This document shows, one piece after another, positions 1 through 11,138 of a stretch of DNA of 64,000 nucleotides (positions within the stretch are counted from its first letter, which is position 1; each line of letters starts with the position of its first letter). Under the pieces are notes generated by a model that saw only the letters and a list, made by a program, of their open reading frames with translations, was not told where the DNA came from and searched no databases. This DNA comes from Membranipora membranacea (Eukaryota > Bryozoa > Gymnolaemata > Cheilostomatida > Membraniporidae): assembly GCA_914767715.1 (NCBI GenBank), contig OU612075.1, positions 10,788,001 to 10,852,000 on the forward strand, written 5' to 3'. Both the position numbers and the translations under genes were made by a program.

Positions 1-780
1 AATGCCGCTACATCTGACTTTAAGAAACACATGACCTTTTCTGGATCACTCGAGCAACCTACTCGTTCTATATTACACAGTTATGTCACTGTTGGACCAG
101 CTCTTCCTACCCAAGTGTCAGCAAACAACAACCAAGTAGCAACCATTGACCGAGCCAATAACATGTTAAAACTCTTTTCAACTATTAATGAAGAGCACCA
201 GTTTGACATTCAGCCTACAGAAGGACAGCACCCATGTGGAGTTCATCTCACATCTGAAGCAGCACTAGTGACATTCTTAGAAGGGAAGCTGTGTAAATAT
301 GCTCTGTCACCATCACCAGACCCAATCTGGACATGTGAAGGGCTGGAGGGGCCTTCAGGAGTAACAACAGATGAGTCAGGCTTCATCTATGTAGCACGTA
401 TGCGCGAATCCACAATCAACATCATCTCAGCTGAAGGTATGTATTATTAGCAACCCAGACAGCGTTAATTTAGTTTTACTTGATTATTTTATTTGAACTT
501 ATTTAGAGGCCAAATTTGGTTGTTGCCTACTATGATTTGAGTTGGAATGTTTGAACACCACTCCAGTTTGTAACTCTGATGATCCTCAAACACCTCACTT
601 TACGTAATTTGTTTACCACCTGTAGGCGAGAAGTTAAGAGAGCTGACTCATGAGAGGCTACAGGAGTGTATCGATAGAAAAGATTGGATATATGACATCG
701 CTGTGAGAGATGGGAAGATGGTGTTAGCTTGTGCAGATGAGGGTGTTATGCTCTTCAATATAAGCAAGTTTAGAGATTAA
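1..780 (+). CDS. TRIM unit A, 3' end (propeller and terminal exon)
   Basis: Last two exons of a TRIM gene that begins before the window. The propeller exon is open from base 1 and ends at 436 (SAEG, then gtatgt); the terminal exon is 626-780 after an acceptor at 624-625. Splice phase 1 is kept, joining GAA-G to GC-GAG. The protein part holds NHL-like strands such as PSGVTTDESGFIYVA and ends in DIAVRDGKMVLAC. It lacks one codon in the VTFLEGKL loop compared with its paralogues. The usual stop after LFNMS is changed to a lysine codon, so the tail is four residues longer (KFRD). RING, B-box and coiled coil lie outside the window, so integrity cannot be judged. The role, by homology with the complete units, is substrate binding by an E3 ligase. 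Confidence 0.8.
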
Positions 781-853
781 CTGTTATTTGTTTATGCCAC
801 GATATGTCAACAGCTACTTAGAAATATGAACCCTGAAGCCAATGCTGTGTGAT

Positions 854-1261
854 GCGCAAAAGATTCGTTTCTTCGATGCAGACCAGGATGTCTTCTAAGA
901 AATAATGCGCTATTACCGCCACGCAGAACTGCATAAACCTCCCGGAATAACACGTAAAATGTTCATCAAAGAGTTACAGCTTTGGGGAATAGAAGAACAT
1001 GAGATCGCTCTGTGCTGTCGGCTAAAGTCACAAGAAGAAATGGACCCGGAGAGAGAAGAAATAGACAATAAGGTCAAAATGGAGAAACAATTTGAGTGGT
1101 TCGAAAAGTGAATAGAACCAAAGAACCGAAATAAACTAACAATGCAAGAGAAGATCTGGTACAGTATTACTGAACCATCCGGACCATTTACAAGATACAC
1201 AAAACTGTCTTTCTGTTATTTCTTTACTCTTATCCTTGTCATCATCTTCCACAGTGATTAG
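854..1261 (+). pseudogene. Relic of a voltage-gated K+ channel (T1 domain and S1)
   Basis: One reading frame resembles a Kv channel. FFDADQDVF then YYRHAELHKPPGIT and LQLWGIEEHEIALCC match the T1 tetramerisation pattern (FFDRxPxVF...YYRTGKLHxP...FWGIDExxxxCC) of Shaw/Shab-type subunits. After a stop, the same frame continues with KIWYSITEPSGPFTRY and a hydrophobic run ending LILVIIF, which fits the pre-S1 linker and the S1 helix. TAA at 896-898 and TGA at 1109-1111 break the frame, and it ends at TAG 1259. The downstream flanks of other units lack this block (TGTGTGATG runs straight into the CTACG stretch), so it is an insertion of about 400 bp. No intron is seen between T1 and S1. Assignment to Kv is by motif memory only; the subfamily is uncertain. 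Confidence 0.6.
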
Positions 1262-1702
1262 TTAGCTACGCTTAAAATGTTGTGTACAATGTGTGTGGCA
1301 ATCCTATTACATTGAATATTTCATATATTCAATATCGGTGAAAGCTGTCGGGTATATTATTATCATGTCTATTTTAGATGATGTGATTAAGTGGTGCAAT
1401 GCATGGTAATTCCTCCACATCCCATAATAATATTGTACATGTTCTTTACCCCGTGATAATGTCATTTTGATTTTCAACTGAATGGTGATATATATTTCAA
1501 GCCGCGAGAACTGAATAAGACTTGTAAAGCTTTTGGTTGCCCGCCCAATCAGATCACCTCAAACCAGCTGGTTGGACGCTCTCTAGCGTGTTGGAATAGA
1601 CACCTATGTGTGAGGAAATCGGCGTTAAGGTGAGAACACATGGTTTTAAATAAACGGTTTGTAAAACTTTTGTGAGTTTGGTTTGTGAGGGTAGGGTTTG
1701 GC

Positions 1703-1822
1703 CTGGATCAGGGTTGATCCATTTGCCTGCATTCGGAGTCACCCCCTCCACTGGTCATGCGACATGTGACCAGTGGAGGGGGCAACTCCGTACACTGGCA
1801 AATTTATCAAACTTGTCCTAGG
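1703..1822. mobile_element. MITE, TGATC-type family, copy 1
   Basis: Terminal arms (GGATCAGGGTTGATCC... and ...TTATCAAACTTG) flank a near-perfect palindrome at 1734-1790 centred on GGTCATGCGACATGTGACC. Related copies occur near 3886, 21522, 43410, 47788 and 60119. It is too short to encode a protein, so it would be nonautonomous. The parent superfamily is not identified. Confidence 0.6.
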
Positions 1823-2765
1823 TTTTGGTAAATGTATAATAAGTCAATCAATGCCTTGATTCAATTTTTGACAAGTTTTTAGTATTGCAATAACAATGTT
1901 TATCCACATCCTACCTTGATCCCTGCCTCAATTGAGTCCGACATGATTTTTTTCACCTAGTTGACAAAATCTTAGATATTTGACAAGTAGTCTAGGCGAA
2001 CTAGAACGCTTTCACTAATACATACCAGGCGAGCAAGCTTTGTTCTTGCAATGCAATGAGCTATCATTTTTATCGACCCATCAGGAAAGCCTCTATTGTT
2101 CATTAAAGGTTCATTAATAAGAACAAGTATTGGCTATGAGTTTAGCTAGGTCCCAGCAAAGTTGCAAAAATAAAAAGCACATATAAGTTTACCCTGGGCT
2201 TTCAAAAAACAACATTTCTTAGCTTGAAATCTAAAATCACAAGAGTTGTTTCCAGTTTGTCACCAATTTGTAGCACTGTCCAAAAATGCCATCTCTGTTG
2301 TAAATGAATTATGGCTTTCCACCACAAACAAACAATCAAAATGTTGAATTGTCAGCATAGATGCATGTAAAGAATCGCTATCACCGATCTTTCGAAGATG
2401 AAATACAAATTAAATTAGCCGGTAACCTCCGCCTTACTGCAATTTTAGCATTGAACCTTCTGAACCCGATAATGAACAAATTTCTGGACATATATATGTA
2501 AAGAGTTGGGAAATTTCATGATCAAGTCGAAGAATATCAACTTTCAAAGATAATGCAAATCAATGAAAACACCTTTGCTTCAACACGTAGCGTCAACCAC
2601 ATCAGTCAGCGCCTCAATTCTTGAAGTCCATATGGTGTATTTCGGAATTAAGGTTTAGTAACGCCTTAACTGACCATATATTGATTATATAGGAGTAGTC
2701 TTAACATCATCAATGTGGGCACAATTCATATCCACATAACATTCTGCATATTTATTTCGATAAAG

Positions 2766-2852
2766 GAGGTTGGATCATTGATATTGCTGTAAGAGACGGG
2801 AAGATGGTGTTAGCTTGTGAGAAATTGGTTGTCATGCGTTTCAATATGGGCC
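2766..2852 (+). pseudogene. Relic of the terminal TRIM exon
   Basis: Decayed copy of exon 7. It reads roughly GWIIDIAVRDGKMVLACEKLVVMRFNMG, against DIAVRDGKMVLAC...GVMLFNM in real exons. It lies about 2 kb beyond the true last exon of unit A, and equivalent relics lie beyond B, D, E and G. The 5' half of the exon and its acceptor are missing. Confidence 0.7.
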
Positions 2853-3885
2853 AAATAGATGTTAACTATCAAGTTAACAACGCGAAAGCTGCCTGTTAAC
2901 CAATGGGTACTAACATATCTATAATTGCAAATCCAATACATGTTTAAAACCATAAATATATTATTGTTTATATTTAAATCAGAGCTATCCTAACCACCAG
3001 ATTAATATCATAGTTTGCTATAACTCCTTGGTTTTAAACCATTTATACAAGTAAGCTAAAGTTTCTCTTCATCCAATAACAGCATCGAGTCATTTCATAC
3101 AATACAAGGAAATCCCTCTTTTCATCGCCAGACTGATTTGACAACTCTTGTCAAATCTTAACCAACACTAGTTTTTTGGCTTTGCTGGTTTGAATACATT
3201 TTGTACCACAGATTTAAGAATAGGATATAATGGACGCCCATCATTTAGAAATACTCGGGACGATTGTGTGCTGGTTTTAATAGCTCATAGGTTCACATTG
3301 TCGCATCGCTGAAGAGTTTGTCTTCGTCCTTACTAAGACTATGATGCAGTCAGAGGTTCATAGCCATAATTCAATTCAATAAAATGATAATAATAAATGG
3401 TTTTAGGTTTGAGTTTATGGTCCATAATTCTGCGTTGTTGTAGTTGTCATTGTTGTTGTAGTTGAAATCGTTGTTATGACGGCTTGAAAAAAGTTTATAT
3501 ATGAGCTTAGATGGCATCAAATGACATTGACTAGAAGATCTGATTTTTTTACAAATTCTTTGCATGTGACCGTCCAATAAAGTGTTCCATGAGTTAAAGT
3601 TGTCACTACTAACTCCATTTGTACCCTTTTTGTACGTTGACTGTCGCTTAATGAAAATAAATTCAAACATATTTCAGATGCTAATAATTCTTGATGAATG
3701 CAATAGATATGCCTTGCCATAACTTTTTACTTATTCTTATGGGTCTATATTGACCCCATGAATGACCCAGAAAAGGTGACCTATTAAAATGGACGTACCG
3801 CTATATCTAGTTTTGTTATAGCCATATAAATATTGAAGATCTTCAGGATCTCTGCATGCTCTTTGTTATCATGTGACAGTGATAC

Positions 3886-4022
3886 TCGACCAAGTCTGAT
3901 TCAGCTAACTACATACGGAGTTGCTCCCCCTCCACTGATAAGACTCTCTACGTTTTTGCCTGCAGATTATCAGAGGAGGAGTAGCAACTGTAATGTAGGC
4001 AAACTGGATCAAACTTGATCTA
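3886..4022. mobile_element. MITE, TGATC-type family, copy 2
   Basis: Inverted arms CGGAGTTGCTCCCCCTCCAC and GAGGAGTAGCAACTG face each other, with outer arms ending AAACTTGATCTA. Near-identical to the copy at 60119-60254 in the same spacer type, so it was inserted before that spacer was duplicated. Confidence 0.55.
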
Positions 4023-5253
4023 CTGTAGTATCCAAAGATGAGGTGAGTTACTCAAAAACTGTATCTGATGCAGTGACATTGATGTAACGGATAAGTTATA
4101 ATATTTGCTGCAAATAGCCATAAACTCTCAATATGATTGTCTTTACCTTAGTGAAGGGAATATTAGCTAGAGTTAAGTCATGATAGTTTGGAGATGGCTT
4201 GATGTTAGCTATCACTAACTGGCTAACAAGTGTGAGTTTATACGGAGTAAATAAGGTGAGAAAATGTCGGCTAGCCGTAAATGTAAATGTCTGAAGGCTA
4301 TCCTATTTAGGCATCAGAAATAGTAAACAGTACCATGATATTTAGAAATACCTCTGGTACAACCAATTTATGGGCTGAAATACTAAATTGTAGTCTTTGC
4401 TAAAATAACAGTTCAAATATTGGCTGCTCATTATTAAAAATCCCTTGGAACTTTATGCAAATGATAGGATCATTTCATTAGCTACTCGCAGAAGTATGGA
4501 TGACAGAAATGTTACCAAATTTTCATATTAGAGAGTTGGTCTCCAATATCACACTACGGATACCACTCCTTCATTCTGCAAGTAATACGAAGGGTCATTT
4601 GGTAGTGATGATTGTTTTTATGGGCTGGTATCTAACATTATTAAGTATGTGCAGTAAGCAGCTGTTATCCTACCAATACTATCTAACAAGTTAACATGAT
4701 ATATTTTTTCTTTTGTACTTATGTTTTAAACATACATTCTTATGGAATAGCACCTCAATAATCCTGAATGGGAGATCATTCAGTTGACTAAGCTCTAAAA
4801 AATTTCAGTTTTCAGTTTCAACGGTTCAAATATAATAGACTCAATAATTTTAAGTAAATCAAACGAGTCAATTCCAATTATGTTTGGGTAATCGTTGTTG
4901 ATCAATGCTCCTGCAAAAACAGACTGTACTGTGAAGCTGTGCATTTAATATTGTTAGGGTGTCATGAAAACATGTACAGAGAAAAGGGATGGCTTTGAGG
5001 AATTAATTTTGTAATTTGTGATCTGAATTATTTCTACAAATAAAATCTTTGAAAAGATTTCTGAGGTGCAAAGCATACCTTAGAAATTAATTTTGTTCCT
5101 AACAAGCCTATGTTCTGAGCATATTTATTAACACAGAAGGGGGAGGAGGTTATAACGCACCACTTGATATTCATGCTAGTGATTTAGCATAACATTGGAT
5201 CAGTTTGGTTCGGCAGCCAGTTGACAATCAAAGTCTTTCCGCAGCAAAGAGAG

Positions 5254-5490
5254 GTGAGTGGCTTAGCCTATGATCTTTGTTAGAAGGCACCAACCTAACT
5301 CATATACCACCACAACATGACTTGTACTGCAGAAAGTGGGATAAGATTCAGGCTACCGTATAAAATCATCATGAAGGTTATATGTACGTAAAAGCCCTCA
5401 CCAAAGAAATTGTCGAGGCTGAGCGTATACTATACAATAGTATTCGTTGACAGTCAGATTTATGGCTTGTTGACATGGGCCTTCTTTTAG
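5254..5490 (+). other. Predicted 5' leader intron of unit B
   Basis: A strong donor (AAAGAG followed by gtgagt) at 5254 and a pyrimidine-rich acceptor (cttcttttag) ending at 5490 lie ten bases before the start codon. The same pair occurs before C (19342-19578) and H (61665-61901, acceptor ctttcag). This suggests a short noncoding first exon and places the promoter upstream of about 5200. A TTATAA-like motif sits at about 5149-5155. Predicted from sequence only. Confidence 0.4.
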
Positions 5491-5500
5491 TTCTCTAAAA

Positions 5501-8500
5501 ATGGCGACCGCAGTAGGGGTCACAGAACCGGCGGTGACGGAGAATATAAAGATAACAGTAACCAGAGATACAGCCTGTGGATTCTGTGGTCTAACATTAT
5601 ATGAGATACAGGAACCAAGAGCTCTGCTCTGTGGTCACACTCAATGTACTGAGTGTATCCATGTCAACTACCAGAATAAGGAGATAGAGTGCAAGATCTG
5701 CAGGTAAGGCCATTAGAGTCAATGCCTCCCAAATAAGCTCTGTGCTGGAATAGTTTGGTGGTGCCAAGGCGCTTATTTTTTATTTGATCTTGTCATCGCT
5801 AGGCATAACAATATCCTTCACTTAGAGTAGATTTTGTTGCAGATGCATTGCACAGAGGAAGTCCAGCAAATGATCCTCACACAACAGCATCTAAAGTCTA
5901 AACCAATGATATATTTATAGGGAAACCTTCAAAGATTTAGACATCAGAGCACTACCCACAATTCCTGAGCACCTTGTACAGGAAGCGTTGGCCGATACAG
6001 AGTTGGGATTACCATCAGCAGGAAGAGAATGTAATCGATGTGAGGATGTGAAAGTGAAGGCTGTGGTCTGCTGTGCTGACTGTAAAAAAAGGTTCTGTCA
6101 CCAACATGCTGAGGTAGGGACCCATCAACTGCAAGTCAGTATATAAATATGTACAAATTTGTTTGTCTTGTGAAACTCATAAATACAACTACAATACCCG
6201 ACACTCTTTGATTAGTTGGGTAGCCTAATGGATAAGTTTAATTTTTATATCTGAATTTTCATCATGGTTGTGGTTCTGAGTTTAAAATAATTACATACCT
6301 GAACAAATTAATTATATAATACCTTATAATTCGATGAGATGGTATCATGTATTTATTTATACAGGAGCACTTGTTCCATGTCAGCTATCATGTGCTTCTG
6401 CCAATAGAAGACAACCTGACTGAAGAAAGATACGAGATAAAAAAATGTCAAACGCACAAAAAGTTTGCGCTTGATGATATTTGCAGGCATTGCAAAGAGC
6501 AGTTTTGTAGCAGATGTGACATTAGGGGAAGATGTATTGCTTTAGACGCAGAGAGAGATGAAAGTGAGTTTTCAAAGCAAGGTTGATATGGAACTATTAG
6601 AAGTTGATTGTTACCGGTCCTGTTTGATTGATTGATGGTTAGTTTTGAGTAGACGCTAGGCCTGGTTATAGGCAAAAATAAAGAGACACTAACGCCTTCA
6701 CAGATTCAGTTTTCTGTTTCTGGTAATAAAACCCCGTGCGGAAATAAAAACCCTCAGAAACACCGCTGTACTTTGAGTTGTTACATGCTTTTCATTTTAG
6801 GCCAAGGTCAGGAGGTTGTCCCACTTAAAGATGTGATTGAAGGAATGAGGAAGAAACTACAAAAGCTGTCACAGAATATTTTCAACAAAAAAAAAAGATG
6901 TAGAGACATTGAAAAGTCTGGCCAAGGTCATGAGGTTGTCCCACTTAAAGATGTGACCGAAGGAATGAGGGAGAAACTTCGAAAGCTGTCACAGAATATT
7001 TTCGACAAAATAAAAATATGTAGAGACATTGAAAAGTCTGGCTGGAGGCGTCTAGCTGATCTCGAAGCTCATACCGAGAACATCTATCAGGAGATTGATG
7101 AAATGGCTGAAAACATGGTGTGTTTTATTTATATGCCTTATACTAGTCTTAGTGCTCAGACTGCTCCAATATGGGTTAGTGGCACAACATTCTCAACCAC
7201 CCATTTCCACCGTGAAAATGGGTGGTTGATAATGTAATGCCACTACTTCGCATTGGAGTTTGAGAACTAAGACTAGTCTGAAACATAAAGATATTACTTG
7301 GAAAGTTGTCATGTCATATCTTGGAAGACAATCCTTTCCATTAGTATATAATTTAAGACTATCGATTTATGCAGTTCGGACAAACCTTGGCCTGTTGTCA
7401 ATTAAACAATGAAAAAAATCACAGATCTCAAAATCGTTTCTAATTACAAAACAAATTAAATGATACCAAAATTTCATCATGGTTTTTTATTCTAAATGCA
7501 ATTCGAGATGATTGTCAATGTCTATATGAAGGTTGCAAGAGCAACTTTGAGTTTAAGGCTTTTAAAATCTTGAGTCGATGGGTGTCTTATTGCCATTGCC
7601 ATTTCTTCAACCATTGGCAGATTCAGCGAATCAGAAGAGAAGCAGAAGACCTGAAGACAGAATTTACAGACCATCTTAATGAGTCAACTGAGAAAGTAGG
7701 CAAGTTTTCTGAGGAGATGCTGCTGAACACCACAGTTTTAGATGACCTGTATATCCACGGTTCTCATCTAGCAGATAGAAGAGCAGACCAGCAGCTTCTA
7801 GAAGAGTTTGATGAGGTGTTTTCAAACCTTACACAAACAAATGACAACATGGAGTATGAGACAAAGGTTGCCCTCCAAACACCTTATCTGCATACAGGTA
7901 ATAAATTTGCATATGGGTCTATTATATATTATTGTAATGGAGTTGACTAATATATATATATGCATTTATGTATAATTGTGTATATACTAATACCTGCACA
8001 TGCGGGGCAATGACCACAATGACCAAGGGGTAAATAACCGAAACGAAGGAAATATTAGATGGCATAAAGCGATAGAGCTGGATTAACGGATTAAACTCAT
8101 ATTATATTCCTTCCTGTTTCAGTGTTTGGGTCTAGATCCTTTAGGAGTATGGAGGTAGCTCAGTTAGTTAGAGCGCCGTCTTAAAAACGCAAGTGATGAA
8201 GGTCGTGGGTTCGAATCCTACTGAAGTCTATCATCTACTGGGGTTAGGTTGGCCCCCAGGTGTGCTCCAACCTGCCTGCAAACTGAGAGCAAAAATGGCG
8301 CAGTCTTGCCATTAGGCTAAGGCAAAAAATATTTTGCTGCCCATGCTTTGGGATGTGGCGTGTGGTTTGACATCCGATTTTAATTAACTTTTTAGTCAAC
8401 CTTTAGGAATAAGTAGACATGACCAGGGAGATTGGAACCAGTTAGTGGAAAAAAATTAGAACTAGAAACTAAAAGTACAAATGGATTGTAGCACGCTGTC

Positions 8501-9600
8501 CACATGTGACTGTAGGGATAAGCTTATGCATGTTTATAATGATAGTAGTTGAAAACTATCTAATTACCAGTTTGATTGTTATTTCCAGGTCCAGGCTCAG
8601 CGAATTTGAATGGAAAAATGGGATTCCTACCAACAGCCATAACACATGTAAAGCAAGAGAAAACAGGTGAAGGCTGCTTTGGGGTTAGCTGGACGCACGA
8701 CGACAGAATACTTTGCACCACAGATGAAGGGCTCGAGATTAGAGACCCTGTTGACTTGAAACTACAGAAGCAACACCTAGATAATAACTACGAATATTCC
8801 TCTGCTACCCTTTGTGGAAGCAAACTGTTCACAAAGGGCGTTTCAATTGACTTAGAGAAATACATAACCTTTTCCGGATCACTTGAGCAACCTACTCGTT
8901 CTGTATTACACATTGAAGTCATTGATGGACCAGTCCCTCCTACCTATATGTCAGCAAACAAAAACCATGTAGCAACCATTGACCGAGCCAATAACATATT
9001 GAAATTCTTTTCAACTATTAATGAAGAGCACCAGTTTGACATTCAGCTCACAAAACGACAGGACCCATACGGAGTTCATCTCACATCTGATGCAGCACTA
9101 GTGACTTTCTATGAAGAAGGGAAGCTGAGTAAATATGCTCTGTCACCTTCACCAGACCCAATCTGGACATATGAAGGACTGGAGGGACCTACAGGAGTAA
9201 CAACAGATGAGTCAGGCTTTATCTATGTAGCAAGTGCGCGCGAACCCACAATCAACATCATCTCAGCTGAAGGTAAGTATTATTAGCAAACAAGACAGCG
9301 TTAATTTAGTTTTACTTGATTATTTTATTTGAATATATTTAGAGTTCAAATCTTAAATTTAGATGTGGCCTAATATGAATTTATTTGAGATGTTTAAACA
9401 CCGCATTAGTTTGTAACTAAAAAATATCACTATACAAAGTTTGGTTACCACTTGTAGGTGAGAAGATAAGAGAGCTGACTCATGAGAAGCTACAGGAGTG
9501 TATCGATGATGATTTCTGGATCTTTGACATCACTGTGAGAGATGGGAAGATGCTGTTAGCATGTGAGCATGAGGGTGTTATGTTCTTCAATATGAGCTAG
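5501..9600 (+). CDS. TRIM unit B: RING, B-boxes, duplicated coiled coil, NHL-like propeller
   Basis: Predicted E3 ubiquitin ligase. Coding exons: 5501-5703, 5921-6113, 6365-6581, 6801-7117, 7621-7897, 8589-9272, 9458-9600; all phases match and no stop interrupts (677 aa). The start ATG follows AAAA and is the first in frame. RING ligands are C26, C29, C44, H46, C49, C52, C64 and C67 (C3HC4). B-box 1 uses CNRC...CC..C....CHQH; B-box 2 uses CQTH...CRHC....CSRC. A coiled coil follows, then a propeller of about 275 residues with NHL-like strands (GVTTDESGFIYVA). Exon 4 is 120 bp longer than in paralogues because of an internal tandem duplication. Exon 3 has a second, stronger donor (gtgagt at 6564), also phase 1, giving a form six residues shorter. 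The family is cytosolic and oligomeric; the target is unknown. Confidence 0.88.
6801..7040 (+). repeat. 120-bp in-frame tandem duplication in coiled-coil exon
   Basis: 6801-6920 and 6921-7040 are diverged copies of one 120-bp unit, each beginning GCCAAGGTCA and ending GAAAAGTCTG. Each encodes 40 residues (EVVPLKDV.EGM..KL.KLSQNIF.K...CRDIEKS). The reading frame and splice phase are kept. No other unit in the window has it. Several substitutions separate the copies, including a run of A making KKK in the first, so the event is not brand new. Confidence 0.9.
7142..7277. repeat. 136-bp near-perfect hairpin in intron 4 (unit B)
   Basis: The arms begin ACTAGTCT and end AGACTAGT. Inner arms ATCAACCACCCATTT and AAATGGGTGGTTGAT pair around a loop of a few bases. 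Same-length copies lie in intron 4 of D2, E, G and H and a truncated one in D1; C and F lack it. It could be a fold-back MITE or a source of structured small RNA. Confidence 0.75.
8151..8401 (+). mobile_element. SINE family 1 (tRNA-derived head), intron 5 of B
   Basis: Begins with a tRNA-like region: box A-like TAGCTCAGTTAGTTAGAGC and box B-like GGTCGTGGGTTCGAATCC. An unrelated body with GGTTGGCCCCCAGGTGTGCTC follows. Flanked by TTTAGGAGTAT on the left and TTTAGGAATAAG on the right, a slightly diverged target duplication. Unit C has the uninterrupted site TTTAGGAATATGTAG. The ends of the tRNA-like part do not pair as an acceptor stem, so it is not a tRNA gene. Confidence 0.75.
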
Positions 9601-11138
9601 TTAAAGAGATTAACTAGATACAGACTGTCAACAGCGCCAGCACTTGTTTATCCACCGATATGTCAACAACTACTCAAAACTATGGGCCCAGGAAAAAAGT
9701 TTTGTGTGAAGTGAATGAGATTGTGTGTTTAGCAAGCTAGAAGTGCTGTTCACAAATTGACAACCATTTTGACATGAACTACTTCATATACTCAATATTT
9801 CTGAGCAATCACTTAACCAAATATTCTCTTGTCTGTTTTAGATGAAGTGATGGGTAGGTTTGATGCATGATAAAAGCCCTCACTCCCTCCACATCCGATA
9901 ATAATATAATATATATTTTCTACCCCAAGTTAATTCAAAATAAATTTTTAGATGCATAAAATTTGAGGGTTATTAGCATTATGTATATTACGACCAGCGT
10001 GAATCAATTACAACTTAGACATTCGCCCAATTGGATCACCTCACACTTTCCTGTCAGAGGCTCTCTTGAATTATAGACATTGAATGTGTGGTATTGAATA
10101 AAAAGATTTGTAAATTTTGTGTGAGTTACATTAGTGAGAGTATGGTTTGGCTAACCACTCAGCTATGATGTGGTAAGATAATATATCAACTCTAATTCAG
10201 TCCTTGAAATAAATGTATTATACAAACAATGTCTTGATACATTTGTTGAAACACTTTTAGAGATGAAATGGTAACATATATACGTTGCCTACCTTGAAGC
10301 TCGCCTTGGAAGCAGAGTCTGATTTGCTTTTCTCCAATTAGTTGATCAAAGTTCTTATAATTCAGTAAATAGTCGCCATAGTTACCAGCTAGACCTAGGA
10401 GAAATGATTTATGTTACCAGCTTTAATGATACAGGCAAGGAGGCTTTCACAAATACATACCAAGCTAGCAGGCTTAGCTCTAGACTTCCAATCAGATATC
10501 GTTTTTATGTACATTTCAGGAAAGCCTTCAATGGTCATTCAAGGTTGATTAATAAGAACAAATATTGGCTATGAGTTTAGCTAGGTCCCTGCAAAGTTGC
10601 AAAAAGTAAGAGCACATAGGGATTGGTCCTGGGATTTCAGATTTCTAAAAATAATCACAGGAGTAGCTTCCAATTTGTCCTCAATTTGTAGCACTGTCCA
10701 GAAATCCCATCCCTGTGGTCAAAGAATTTTGGCTTTCCACAATAAACCAACGAGCAAATTGTGGAATGGTCAGCAAAACATACAAATTGTTTAGCTGGTA
10801 ACCTCTTCCTTACTGCAAATTCAGCATTGAACCTTGTGAACTTGATGTGGAACGAATTTCTGTACATATTTGTAAAGAGTTGGGCAATTTCATAATCAAG
10901 TCAAGGATGATCAACTTATCAAAAACAATGCAAATCAATGAAAACACCTTTGCTTCAATAGCGTAGCGTCAACCACATTGTAGTAAGTGCCTCAATTGTT
11001 GTTGTCCATATGGTGTATTGGTGTATTAAGTCTAAAGTCTGACTGACCATATATTGACTATATAGGAGTTGTCTTAACATCATCAATGTGAGCATAACTC
11101 TTATCCACATAACATTCTGCCTATTTATTTCGATAAAG

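Larger units (their letters stand above)
1262..5240. other. Spacer A-B (type 1), noncoding
   Basis: No convincing gene was seen. It contains a MITE near 1703, a relic of the last TRIM exon at 2766, a block at 3371-3740 shared with 11750-12290 and 59590-59980, a second MITE near 3886, and an upstream block (about 4868-5240) shared with the flanks of C, G and H. Short open frames here are not conserved between copies. Confidence 0.6.

Noticed and set aside
913-1200. 95-codon minus-strand open frame
   Set aside because: It is antisense to the Kv-like relic; the plus-strand frame has the recognisable motifs.
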